From Clostridium sp. CAG:964 (lineage in GTDB: Bacteria > Bacillota > Clostridia > Oscillospirales > Acutalibacteraceae), in contig FR891305.1 of assembly GCA_000435335.1 (NCBI GenBank), positions 1-57,125 on the forward strand: DNA of 57,125 nucleotides, written 5' to 3'. Within the stretch, counting starts at the first letter, position 1. Each line of letters opens with the position of its first letter. The translations under genes were made by a program, and so were the position numbers. A model generated the notes under the pieces. It saw only the letters and a program-made list of their open reading frames with translations, searched no databases and had not been told where the DNA came from. Shown piece by piece: positions 1-8,369 of this stretch.

Positions 1-144
1 ATCTGCAATTCTTTATTCAGTTTTCAGGGTGCAAAAGAATATTTTGTTCTCCAGTCCGGACATATGTCTGGATTTTTTTATTTTTAGGTATTATTTTATC
101 TATATATAAACAAATGATGGTGTTATAAACATTTTTGAATTCTT

Positions 145-267
145 GCTCTGTGTCAATAGCTGGTGTGAAACAGCAAAAAGAAAAGGCTTTATGTCAATAG
201 TTGGTGTGAAACCGCAAATAGAAAAGGCTCTATGTAAATAGTTGGGGTAAATCCGTAAAAAGAAAAT
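145..267. repeat. Three tandem 41-bp direct repeats
   Basis: Units start at 145, 186 and 227, an exact 41-bp period. They share the pattern GCTNT-TGT(C/A)AATAG-TGG-GT then a purine-rich end (GCAAATAGAAAAG in unit 2). Units 1 and 2 are closest; unit 3 has diverged at its 3' end. A fourth, single copy lies in the same register at 34177-34217. There are no spacers between units, so this is not a CRISPR array. Function is unknown. Confidence 0.8.
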
Positions 268-289
268 TGATTAAAACAAGTGGCGATAA

Positions 290-540
290 TCAAGTTGCCG
301 CTTGTTTTTGCTGTTTGCCCAGAATGGGCAGTAACTGGGTGGTGAAAGTTTACTACAGACTTGGTAGTAAGAACTGTTAGCCAAGAAAAGTGCCGTCCAT
401 TTTGAGGTGGAGTATGAAGTAATCCTAAGGCAATCCCTTGGTCTGACAAACAAAAATCACATATAGGGCATATGCAGAGCAGACAAACTTGCGTCACAAA
501 GCAAAGTCCAATCCTGCTCAACCCTGCGGTGTAAGTGTGA
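290..540 (+). mobile_element. Probable group II intron 5' fragment (domain I remnant)
   Basis: The stretch contains the string of short elements I associate with domain I of bacterial group II introns: a GGTGGTGAAAGT element near 338-350, a CTGTTAGCCAAGA element near 375, a TGAAGTAATCC element near 414, and CTGACAAACAAAAATC followed by CATATAGGGCATATGC near 440-475. No intron-encoded reverse transcriptase and no domain V/VI hairpin is visible downstream before the ORF at 643, so it would be a 3'-truncated remnant. Recognition is from memory of family consensus, not from an alignment. Confidence 0.45.
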
Positions 541-642
541 CAGATATATGAGCGATAGGTTACTGTTCTTAGCTGGGTATCAAATGAATTATATTGAATT
601 TGTTAGTCTAAAAAAATTAAGTGATAGGGGGATAAAGTTAAT

Positions 643-1161
643 ATGGAGATTGGTTTAAACAGTGATACAGGGACAGTTAATTGGAAATACAAAAATGTAT
701 TATATAGTTATGTAGCTGAAGGTATTATATTTGCTGCAGAAAGCAATGATATTATTTACTTGGAAATATATGAAAATAAAACTTTTAGTTACAGATTTAT
801 TAACTTAAATGGTAAGGATATTCTTTGGTATGACGAAAATGGAAATTTAAAATTATTTGATAGTGATGGTAATTGTATAATTAAACATAGGTATAATGAA
901 TTGAAAACTGTGAAAGTTTCTAAAGATAATATTTATCTTATGTATAAAAATAAAATATGCGTTTTGTCCGGAAAAGGAGATGAAATATCAAAGATATCCC
1001 CGCCGTTTGGATATGTTTTTTATCGCTTTATTGACGGAGAAACATTATCTGTTGTATGTCAAGGAAATAATAATACTGCTGATAAGTATGGAAGAAATGA
1101 TTGGAAATTTCAATATGATTTTTTAAATAATATGTGGCATGGCGAATCTTTTGCTGATTGA
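643..1161 (+). CDS. Hypothetical AT-rich protein, possible orphan immunity-type protein
   Basis: 172 residues, no family recognised. It is rich in Asn, Tyr and Lys, has no signal peptide or membrane helix, and contains short repeated strand-like motifs (DIIYLEIY, DNIYLMY, KICVLSG) that suggest a small beta-propeller or WD-like fold. A GGGGGA Shine-Dalgarno sits about 10 bases before the ATG. A second open frame starts at ATG 584 and runs through the same leader, ending at 658; it could be the true N-terminus separated from this ORF by a frameshift. The gene lies just upstream of a decayed polymorphic-toxin Hint module, so an immunity protein left over from a lost toxin cassette is possible, but this is inference. 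Codon use is much more AT-rich than in the rest of the window, which fits recent acquisition. Confidence 0.5.
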   Translation: MEIGLNSDTGTVNWKYKNVLYSYVAEGIIFAAESNDIIYLEIYENKTFSYRFINLNGKDILWYDENGNLKLFDSDGNCIIKHRYNELKTVKVSKDNIYLMYKNKICVLSGKGDEISKISPPFGYVFYRFIDGETLSVVCQGNNNTADKYGRNDWKFQYDFLNNMWHGESFAD

Positions 1162-1278
1162 TTTTTTATACAAGACCTTTTCGCAAATAGTGAAATCTGT
1201 AATTGCTGAAAAATCAAGTCTTAAGCAATTATAGGATGTAATTCATAAAATAGATCATTTTTTTATAGCTTTGAAAGT

Positions 1279-1760
1279 GGAGTTTTTGCAGGTACGCTTG
1301 TTCTTACCGCAAGTAGCTTGGTTATAATTAAAAAAATTAAGCTTGGAGATATGGTTTGCCGATGCAGAAACATTAGTAGTATCGATTAAACCAATTATTG
1401 AAGCATATATCAGAGAAACATCAAACATTGTTCATATTACAATAAATGGTGAAAATATTTCAATATATGATTACACGCATTATGTGGAAGATAAAGGCTT
1501 TGTCAGTGCCGAGGTGTTGCGGACAGGTGCAGAACCTATTAATAAAAATTGGGATGTATTTTTGTTGAACAGCTATATCGAGAAAACTTAGTTGATAAAT
1601 CAGTTAAGGTTTATAATTCTAAGGTAAATTAATTTCATAATTAATATGTCGGAAATAATAGAATTTTGGTTCATAATGCGAATTATGCAAATCGCACACA
1701 AAAACAAGGCGTAATTAAAGAGGTAAGTAATAAAGATGGTTCTACAACATACACAAAAAA
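1279..1760 (+). pseudogene. Decayed polymorphic-toxin Hint (PT-HINT) module
   Basis: Reading three frames in turn rebuilds a pretoxin Hint domain. It begins with AGTLVLTA and IKLGDMV (1288-1356, lacking the Cys expected just before AGT). After a shift near 1355 come FADAETLVVSIKP, NIVHITINGE, and YVEDKGFVSAEVLRTG, which corresponds to the HPFYVEGKGFVSA-LK-GD block (1358-1545). After another shift near 1562 come VEQLY, KVYN-KV, then FHN-YVGNN and the terminal ILVHNANY (1563-1690). Two in-frame TAA codons interrupt the last block. The catalytic end VHNA is present, but the upstream toxin backbone and the downstream toxin domain are not. In this family the Hint domain releases a C-terminal toxin by autocleavage. 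Here only the scar remains. Confidence 0.75.
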
Positions 1761-1768
1761 TAGAAAAG

Positions 1769-1803
1769 GCTCTTTTTCCTGCCCCAACTTTTATAATAGA
1801 GCC
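1769..1803 (-). terminator. Terminator after the AEC permease
   Basis: Read on the minus strand, GGCTCT (1803-1798) pairs with AGAGCC (1774-1769) and is followed by TTTTCTATTTTT, just after the stop codon of the permease gene. Confidence 0.45.
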
Positions 1804-1809
1804 ATTTTA

Positions 1810-2736
1810 TTATGCAACCATATTCGTTATTGCAACTATACACGACATTGTAACTATGGAGAATATGGTTGACAATGATACCATATTTACCGACAGCTCA
1901 GTGTCCCTTTCGAATTTTGCGGCAAACATAGTGGTTGCAGCTGCTGACGGAGCACTTACGGCAATAGCTACCGTAATAAGTATGTTTCCTCTTAGCCCGA
2001 TTAAATAAAGCAAACAGATGCATATTATCGGCAGTATTAAGAGTCTAAATATTGCAGCAGTCCATGCGTATTTGTCCTTTAGTCCCTCCTTCATTTTACT
2101 GTTGGATAGGTAGTAGCCCACGATTATCATTGGTAAAGGGGTGTTTAATCCGGCAAGATATGAAATTGGCTGTGCTATCACCGAAGGAAGCCGTATTGAA
2201 AAAATAAATAAAAGAACCGCTGCGGCTACACCCAGTATTCCCGGGTTAAGAAATAGAGTCTTTTTGGAAAAATTCTCTTTACCACCCATACATACAACAC
2301 CATAGCTCCATAAAAATATATTAAATATGCATACAAATGCTGCACCGTACAGCACGCCCTCTTTGCCGATAATCGCTTGTTGAAGCGGCAGCGACATAAA
2401 GCCGCAGTTTGAAAATATTGTACCAAAACGAAGTACAGCCCGCTTGTTAATATTCTTTCCACGAAAAACCAAGGAAGCTGCAATAATTGAAATAATGTGG
2501 ACGCCTATGGCACAGAGTGCTGTTATTCCCAAATTGGTTAATATATTTGGATCAAAATCAACCTGATATGCGTCTATAATTACACATGGTGTGACAAAAT
2601 ACAAAACAATGTTTGTTATATTTTTTGCAGTATCCTTATTCATAAAGCCGGCTAAGCCGCATATATAGCCTACGGCAATAAGAATAAACAATATAAGCAC
2701 CTGACCGCCCACTGCAGTTAAATAATCAAAAATCAC
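1810..2736 (-). CDS. AEC (auxin efflux carrier) family permease
   Basis: 308 residues with about ten hydrophobic segments and the two-half layout of the AEC family, which in bacteria exports small organic acids such as malate or lactate through the cytoplasmic membrane. The N-terminus (LIAVGYICGLAGFMNKDTAK) and the C-terminal half with a conserved APSAAATTMFA segment are typical. Family length is usually 300-320, so it looks complete. The start is GTG at 2736 with AAAGG about ten bases upstream; the ATG two bases away is out of frame. It lies downstream of the YfhO-type gene on the same strand, but a strong terminator at 2825-2863 separates them, so it is probably transcribed separately. Substrate cannot be read from the sequence. 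Confidence 0.85.
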   Translation of the reverse strand: MIFDYLTAVGGQVLILFILIAVGYICGLAGFMNKDTAKNITNIVLYFVTPCVIIDAYQVDFDPNILTNLGITALCAIGVHIISIIAASLVFRGKNINKRAVLRFGTIFSNCGFMSLPLQQAIIGKEGVLYGAAFVCIFNIFLWSYGVVCMGGKENFSKKTLFLNPGILGVAAAVLLFIFSIRLPSVIAQPISYLAGLNTPLPMIIVGYYLSNSKMKEGLKDKYAWTAAIFRLLILPIICICLLYLIGLRGNILITVAIAVSAPSAAATTMFAAKFERDTELSVNMVSLSTIFSIVTMSCIVAITNMVA

Positions 2737-2824
2737 ATTTTACACTTACCTTTCTTATTTTCTAACCAGATAATTATATATCAAAAAGCAAATTCCTGCA
2801 ATTATGCATTTGTATAGGAATATA

Positions 2825-2863
2825 AAAATCAGCGATAAACTTAATTGTTTTATCGCTGATTTT
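2825..2863 (-). terminator. Strong hairpin terminator after the YfhO-type gene
   Basis: A 15-bp perfect stem (2825-2839 with 2849-2863, core TCAGCGATAAA) closes a 9-base loop and is followed on the minus strand by a T-rich tail. It ends 24 bases past the stop codon at 2887. Confidence 0.85.
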
Positions 2864-2886
2864 GAATTTACAGGAATTATTATTTA

Positions 2887-5712
2887 TTATTTTTTCTTTT
2901 TATTTTGTACAGGCTTTGTTTTATTTTTACTGCTTGCAATATTTATTTTATCGTCATCCTCATAAAAAACAAGTTCCTTAAGAGCTGTGCTTTCTATCGG
3001 TTGAAGAAGTGTGCGATTTTTTTTCTTTTTTAAATAAAGATTTTCAAAGATAATTATTGCTGCAAATATCAATATACCTGCTGTAAACAAAATAACTGAC
3101 GGAATAAAGCCCTTTGGTATGTACTTAAATTCAACCGTATGTGTGCCGGCTGTTAGGTCTATAGAAACCAAAGCGTTGTTGGCAATTGGCGTTATATCAG
3201 TTTTCTTACCGTCAACATAGGCAGTCCAGCCGCTTTCATACGGAATTGATGTATACATTACACCGTCCTCCTTGGCTGTTATAGTACCCTTTATTGATGA
3301 AGTATTGTTTTCTGTTACTTCAAATAATTCATCGTTAAGTGTATCATAGCCCTGCATGTAGGTTTTTTCGTCAAGCTGACATATCCATACATTACATGTT
3401 CCCGATGTACCCTGAGCATATGGAATTTCAAGCTTAATTTGATCGCCCTTGTTGTACACGCCAAGAGACATAATATATGGGAATCTAACCTCATAGGTTT
3501 TTGCTGCGTTAGTGCCACAGGTAATTGTAATTGTATTGTTTGTGCAGTTTTCACAGCTTGTATAAGCATAAATAGGTGTGTTGTCTGTAAGAACATCATA
3601 TGTAAGGGTTAATGTTCCTGCTTCGCTTGTTGCATTGCAAGAATATAATGAGTTTGAAAGTATAGATACAGGGAAGCCTGAGGATAACGGGCTTGCATCA
3701 AGAGGAGTAAATATGTCCTTGTCTATTCCCGTAGACTTTCTAAACAGACTGTTTTGTGCGTCAAATGGCGATTTTACAGTGCTGCCGTTTATATCCTTTG
3801 TATAGTCAAAGCTTCTTATATCCTTCTTTGTCATAAAGCCAAGCGACAAAGGGGTATTATTTTTGTATGAACTTGCACCGCCGCTTGTTTCTAAGAATGT
3901 CCAGTTGTTTTTGTCTGCGGCTGTGGTACGGCGTGCAAGCATATACTTAATATCTAAGAATGAATTTGTAAGAGGCGATGTTTCACAGTAGTAGTATCTG
4001 TTGCCTGCGTCCCAGCCTATTATACCTATACCGGAAACAAAGTTTGTTATTGCTTCGTTTACAGTAGATGAGAACAGAGACACACCATTATAACCGTATA
4101 TTGTGGAATCGTTAATGGTGTAGTTTTGCTGAGCTTCCATTCTGTAGAATTTGTCTTTTTCATTTTTCTCTATATTGCTTTTTAGTGTCTGAATATATTC
4201 GTTTTGGTCAGGATAACCATCGTGAGATGTGACTCTTACGGTTTTTACGCCTATTATTGCACCTGCGGTTATTTCAACAAGCATTACTGCAAACAAGCCT
4301 ACAGATACAGCCTGCTTTGGTATAATGTTTGCCTTTCTTAGCAGCAATATTGCCAAATATGCTATGGTTATAGCGGTTGTTGCAATTACAGCTGTAGTGT
4401 CAAGTGCTTTTGTTGTGGCATCAACTGTTTGCGGGCCGACATATGCAAATATTATAAATGCAGCACCTGTCACTGCCATTATGAATATATCCCAATAGTT
4501 TACCTTGTTAATAAGCAGGAATGCACGGTACGCCATTACAATAAGTACAAAGCTTATTAAGAAGGAGAATCTGTAAGGCAGCATATTTGGCAGGTGGAAG
4601 CCGTGTATAATAAAATTTGGAAGGTCAAAAATACAGCAGTATAAGAAGAATACCAACACACTTATGCTTAGTACCTTTTCTCTTACTGTTATTTGCTTGC
4701 ATCTAAAGAAAAATGCGGAAAGCAAAACGCAGATAAAGCCACAGTAAATATTTGGCAGTCCCTCTTTATCCGTAGGCTCTGTAAAGGCTACAGTGTTGCC
4801 CAAAATGTCTGACAGAAATTGTAAAGCATTGTTGTCATACTTCCAGTCGTAAATTTCGGTTATGCCCGGTATTGTGTTGTTTATGCTGTGTGTATTTTGC
4901 AGTGCAAATACGGCCGGCAGCATAAACAGTGCACCTATGCATAGGGCAAGTGCCGAAAAGCCGGCAATAGTAAGAAGCTTTCTGAAAAATACTTTCCAGC
5001 CCGGCTTTGAGATAACCATTATTGCTATAAAAACTATAACAGTAAAAATGCAGGTGAAAAATCCTATGTAGTAGTTGGTAAGCATTGTTAACGCCAATGC
5101 AACCACATAGGTTTTATATTTTCCGTCAACCAACAGCTTGTATGCACCCAGCACAACCAAAGGCAGCAATGCAAAGGCGTCAAACCAAATAATGTTCCAG
5201 TAGTAGCCCATTGTAAAGGCACACAGTGCAAACAGCATCGAGAAAAATACTATTGAGAAGTTGTTGCGTTTAAACACATACCTTAGGAACATTGACATAA
5301 ACATTCCGGCACAGCCAATCTTTATCATTAAGGAAACGGTAAGAGCTTCTCTTAAAATTTCGGCAGGCACGAAAAGCAGCAGAAGGTTTAACGGACTTGC
5401 CAGATAGTAGGCTATAAGTGCTATGTAGTTTGTTCCAAGACCTGTTGCCCAAGACCACAGCATAGACGAGCCTTCCTGCAGCTTAGACTGAAAGTCACAG
5501 AAGAATGGGTAGTATTGCTGCCAAAAGTCAGTTACAAGTATTTGCTTGTCACCAAAAGGGTAAACCTCAAATACTGCAAAAGAAATACCCATAATTAAAA
5601 AAGGTACAAAAAATGACAGTAGTACATACTTTTGCTCAAAGAATTTCTCCTTAAAGGATTTCTTTGAAAGGGTGTTTTCAGCAGAAATATCAATCCGCTT
5701 AGAATTATTCAT
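2887..5712 (-). CDS. YfhO-family multi-membrane-span protein
   Basis: 941 residues. A short cytoplasmic N-terminus is followed by about a dozen transmembrane helices (about residues 28-490), a large extracytoplasmic domain (about 500-830) and one more helix (about 845-865) before a Lys-rich tail. The DFWQQYYPFF motif after the first helix and the late YESGWTAYVDGK block are typical of YfhO. The family has the GT-C glycosyltransferase architecture; some members glycosylate lipoteichoic acid or other wall polymers from lipid-linked sugars. The exact acceptor is unknown here. The start ATG at 5712 has AAAGG about 12 bases upstream. It is a single-gene transcription unit ending in the terminator at 2825-2863. 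Confidence 0.9.
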   Translation of the reverse strand: MNNSKRIDISAENTLSKKSFKEKFFEQKYVLLSFFVPFLIMGISFAVFEVYPFGDKQILVTDFWQQYYPFFCDFQSKLQEGSSMLWSWATGLGTNYIALIAYYLASPLNLLLLFVPAEILREALTVSLMIKIGCAGMFMSMFLRYVFKRNNFSIVFFSMLFALCAFTMGYYWNIIWFDAFALLPLVVLGAYKLLVDGKYKTYVVALALTMLTNYYIGFFTCIFTVIVFIAIMVISKPGWKVFFRKLLTIAGFSALALCIGALFMLPAVFALQNTHSINNTIPGITEIYDWKYDNNALQFLSDILGNTVAFTEPTDKEGLPNIYCGFICVLLSAFFFRCKQITVREKVLSISVLVFFLYCCIFDLPNFIIHGFHLPNMLPYRFSFLISFVLIVMAYRAFLLINKVNYWDIFIMAVTGAAFIIFAYVGPQTVDATTKALDTTAVIATTAITIAYLAILLLRKANIIPKQAVSVGLFAVMLVEITAGAIIGVKTVRVTSHDGYPDQNEYIQTLKSNIEKNEKDKFYRMEAQQNYTINDSTIYGYNGVSLFSSTVNEAITNFVSGIGIIGWDAGNRYYYCETSPLTNSFLDIKYMLARRTTAADKNNWTFLETSGGASSYKNNTPLSLGFMTKKDIRSFDYTKDINGSTVKSPFDAQNSLFRKSTGIDKDIFTPLDASPLSSGFPVSILSNSLYSCNATSEAGTLTLTYDVLTDNTPIYAYTSCENCTNNTITITCGTNAAKTYEVRFPYIMSLGVYNKGDQIKLEIPYAQGTSGTCNVWICQLDEKTYMQGYDTLNDELFEVTENNTSSIKGTITAKEDGVMYTSIPYESGWTAYVDGKKTDITPIANNALVSIDLTAGTHTVEFKYIPKGFIPSVILFTAGILIFAAIIIFENLYLKKKKNRTLLQPIESTALKELVFYEDDDKINIASSKNKTKPVQNKKKK

Positions 5713-6069
5713 TAAGTATCATAACCTTTCTAACCAAAATAATAAGATTTGCCTAATATCGGCATACACAATTATTTTACCACTTTTGCTATATTGCGTA
5801 AATATTATTGGAGCAAAATTAACAAATTTGCCTTTATAAACAAAAATAGCTTTTTATTTTATAAATGTTAGCATATAAAACATATATAAATAAGTATAAT
5901 ATTAACCGTAGCCACCAAAAAGTGATTTTAAAATATGCAGCATTTTTTTACCATTATAAGAGAATGTGCAGGCAACTATAAAATATTTACTGTTGAAAAT
6001 ATAGGGAATTGCATTTATAATGTTAGTTAGTATAATGTCGGTTAAAATATTTGTTAGGAGGTTGAATAT
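5713..6069. other. Divergent intergenic region between YfhO-type gene and metA
   Basis: The AT-rich region carries the metA promoter (5993-6021) and must also carry the promoter for the minus-strand gene. I see no S-box, T-box or other riboswitch consensus before metA. Confidence 0.6.
5993..6021 (+). promoter_or_regulatory. Sigma-A type promoter for metA
   Basis: TTGAAA (5993-5998), a 17-base spacer, and a perfect TATAAT (6016-6021). The leader is about 40 bases to the ATG at 6070. Confidence 0.7.
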
Positions 6070-6999
6070 ATGCCAATTAAGGTTAAGGCAGACTTGCCCG
6101 CAATAAAGGTACTGGAATCGGAGAATATCTTTGTTATGCCTGAAGATGTGGCTATCAAGCAGGATATAAGACCTCTGAAAATTATTATTTTAAATTTAAT
6201 GCCCACAAAAATAGAAACCGAAACTCAGCTTTTGCGTTTACTGGGCAACAGTCCGCTGCAGGTGGATGTAGAGCTTTTGCAAACAGCTACACATCGGTCA
6301 AAGAACACCTCTAAGCTGCATTTGACAGAATTTTATAAAACCTTTGACGAAATCAAAAACAAACGCTTTGACGGTATGATAATAACAGGAGCACCGGTTG
6401 AGCAGCTGGCCTTTGAGGAGGTTGACTATTGGCAGGAGCTCGAAACAATTATGGAGTGGAGCAAGCGAAATGTATATTCTACTATGCATATTTGCTGGGG
6501 AGCACAGGCAGGCCTGTACTATCATTACGGTATAAAAAAGTATGACCTGGGGTACAAGCTGACGGGTATTTTTCAGCATAGGGTGCTTAACCCTAACCAC
6601 CCGCTTATGCGTGGCTTTGACGACAGGTTTGTACTGCCTCATTCCCGTTATACAGGTGTTATAAGAGAAGAAATTAAGCAGCATCCCGAGCTTGAAATAC
6701 TTGCTACATCTCGTATGGCAGGCGTTTCGGTTGTATGCAGTAAGGATGGCAGAAGGTTTTTTGTGCTTGGTCACGGAGAATATGACAGAAACACCCTTGC
6801 TACAGAGTATTTTAGAGATTTAAATAAGGGATTGCACCCTACTATACCTCACAACTACTTTCCTGAGGATGATCCACAGGCTACACCTCCTCTTACCTGG
6901 CGAAGCAACGCAACAATGCTTTTTACCAATTGGTTGAATTACTATGTTTATCAGAAAACGCCGTATGACCTTGAGGATTTGAAAAAGATGTTTGAATAA
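6070..6999 (+). CDS. metA: Homoserine O-acyltransferase, probably acetyl-CoA specific
   Basis: 309 residues, the full length of the MetA (HTS) family. It transfers an acyl group from acyl-CoA to the hydroxyl of L-homoserine in the first committed step of methionine synthesis in the cytoplasm. The nucleophile is Cys142 (HICWGAQ), and the catalytic His235 and Glu237 are in GHGEYD. Residue 111, in GAPVEQL, is Glu. In characterised members Glu here goes with acetyl-CoA and Gly with succinyl-CoA, so homoserine O-acetyltransferase is the better name; annotation pipelines often label it succinyltransferase. The start has GGAGG (from TTAGGAGGTTG) about 7 bases upstream. It has its own promoter at 5993-6021, and proA follows 51 bases after the stop. 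Confidence 0.95.
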   Translation: MPIKVKADLPAIKVLESENIFVMPEDVAIKQDIRPLKIIILNLMPTKIETETQLLRLLGNSPLQVDVELLQTATHRSKNTSKLHLTEFYKTFDEIKNKRFDGMIITGAPVEQLAFEEVDYWQELETIMEWSKRNVYSTMHICWGAQAGLYYHYGIKKYDLGYKLTGIFQHRVLNPNHPLMRGFDDRFVLPHSRYTGVIREEIKQHPELEILATSRMAGVSVVCSKDGRRFFVLGHGEYDRNTLATEYFRDLNKGLHPTIPHNYFPEDDPQATPPLTWRSNATMLFTNWLNYYVYQKTPYDLEDLKKMFE

Positions 7000-7050
7000 T
7001 TAATAATATATTAAATTTAAATTACTATAGGATACTAGGAGGATTATACT

Positions 7051-8295
7051 ATGACAGAAATGGAAAAAATGGGAGCAAGGGCTAAAAATGCCGCAAGTGT
7101 GCTTGCTGTAGCCGGAAAGAAGAAAAAAACAGCACTGCTTGCTATAGCAGACGCCCTGGTTGCTAACAAAGAAAGAATAATTGAAAAAAATAATATTGAT
7201 ATTAAAAACGGTGAAGAAAGCGGTTTAACACAGTCGCTTTTAGACAGACTAAGGCTTACCGACGAAAGAATAGACGGTATGGCACAGGGGGTACGCAAGG
7301 TAGCTGATTTTGACGACCCTGTAGGTCAGGTTATAACAGGCAGAACCGCAGAAAACGGTATGGAAATAAAAAAAATCAGAGTGCCAATGGGCGTTATAGG
7401 AATTATATTTGAGGCAAGGCCAAATGTTACCTCGGACGCTGCCGCACTGTGCCTAATGGCAGGCAACGCTGTTATTTTGCGTGGCGGTAAAGAGGCTATT
7501 AACTCAAACACCGTTATTGCCGATGTTATGAGAGAGGCTATAGAGACTGCAGGACTTCCTGCCGACTGCATACAGCTTGTAAAGGATACCACAAGACAGT
7601 CGTCTGTTGAGCTTATGTGCTTAAGCGAATATTTAGATGTGCTTATTCCTCGTGGCGGTGCAGGTTTAATTAAGGCTGTTGTTGAAAATTCAAAGGTACC
7701 TGTTATTGAAACAGGTGTGGGCAACTGCCATGCATATGTTGATAAGGACGCCGACCTTGATATGGCTGTTAATATTGTTGACAATGGCAAAACACAAAGA
7801 CCGTCTGTGTGCAATGCTCTTGAAACTGTTCTTGTACACAGCAGTGTGGCAGATAAGTTTTTGCCAATGCTGAAAAGCAGGCTGGACGAGCATAATGTTG
7901 AGCTGCATGGCTGTGACAGGGCAAAAGCAATTTTAGGTGATTGTGTTATTCCGGCAGAGGAGTATGACTGGGCTAACGAATACCTTGATTATAAAATTGC
8001 CATTAAGGTTGTTGACTCTTTGGACGACGCTATTGAGCATATAAGAAAGTATTCCACAGGCCACAGTGAGGTTATTGTTACCAACAGCTACGAGGCACAG
8101 CGTAGGTTTACGGCACAGGTGGATTCTGCCGCTGTTTATGTCAACGCTTCTACAAGGTTTACTGACGGCGGAGAGTTCGGTATGGGTGCCGAAATAGGAA
8201 TTTCTACACAAAAGCTGCACGCAAGAGGTCCAATGGGACGTACCGAGCTGACATCAATGAAGTATGTAATATCCGGCGACGGACAAATAAGGTAA
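7051..8295 (+). CDS. proA: Glutamate-5-semialdehyde dehydrogenase (gamma-glutamyl phosphate reductase)
   Basis: 414 residues, typical length. It is the NADPH-dependent reductase that turns gamma-glutamyl phosphate into glutamate semialdehyde, the second step of proline synthesis. It is an aldehyde-dehydrogenase-fold protein. The catalytic Cys is Cys254 in RPSVCNALET, and the GVIGIIFEARPNVTSD block (about 114-129) is the family signature. AGGAGG precedes the ATG by 8 bases. proB, its usual partner, is not next to it: metA is upstream and a CinA-type gene downstream. A weak hairpin follows the stop. Confidence 0.96.
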   Translation: MTEMEKMGARAKNAASVLAVAGKKKKTALLAIADALVANKERIIEKNNIDIKNGEESGLTQSLLDRLRLTDERIDGMAQGVRKVADFDDPVGQVITGRTAENGMEIKKIRVPMGVIGIIFEARPNVTSDAAALCLMAGNAVILRGGKEAINSNTVIADVMREAIETAGLPADCIQLVKDTTRQSSVELMCLSEYLDVLIPRGGAGLIKAVVENSKVPVIETGVGNCHAYVDKDADLDMAVNIVDNGKTQRPSVCNALETVLVHSSVADKFLPMLKSRLDEHNVELHGCDRAKAILGDCVIPAEEYDWANEYLDYKIAIKVVDSLDDAIEHIRKYSTGHSEVIVTNSYEAQRRFTAQVDSAAVYVNASTRFTDGGEFGMGAEIGISTQKLHARGPMGRTELTSMKYVISGDGQIR

Positions 8296-8308
8296 TATTT
8301 ATTTACAT

Positions 8309-8337
8309 AACAGGGCACTTATTAAAAGTGCCTTGTT
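8309..8337 (+). terminator. Hairpin between proA and the CinA-type gene
   Basis: A 12-bp stem with one G-T pair (8309-8320 with 8326-8337, core GGCACTT/AAGTGCC) closes a short AT loop. It has only a poor T tail, so it may be a weak terminator or an mRNA-stabilising structure. Confidence 0.5.
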
Positions 8338-8369
8338 GCAATTTATAAATGACAAAAATGGTGGAAGAT

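Larger units (their letters stand above)
1..642. other. Accessory non-coding region with repeats and intron-like remnant
   Basis: No convincing gene lies here. The stretch holds three 41-bp tandem repeats (145-267), a segment resembling domain I of a bacterial group II intron (about 290-540), and the leader of the small ORF that starts at 643. Its AT-rich, decayed character continues to about 1800 and contrasts with the tightly packed genes after that. Confidence 0.7.

Noticed and set aside
145..267. CRISPR array
   Set aside because: The 41-bp units touch each other with no spacers, and no cas genes are in the window.
189..521. Cys-rich 110-codon minus-strand frame
   Set aside because: It lies across the tandem repeats and the intron-like RNA segment; the composition is an artefact of that sequence.
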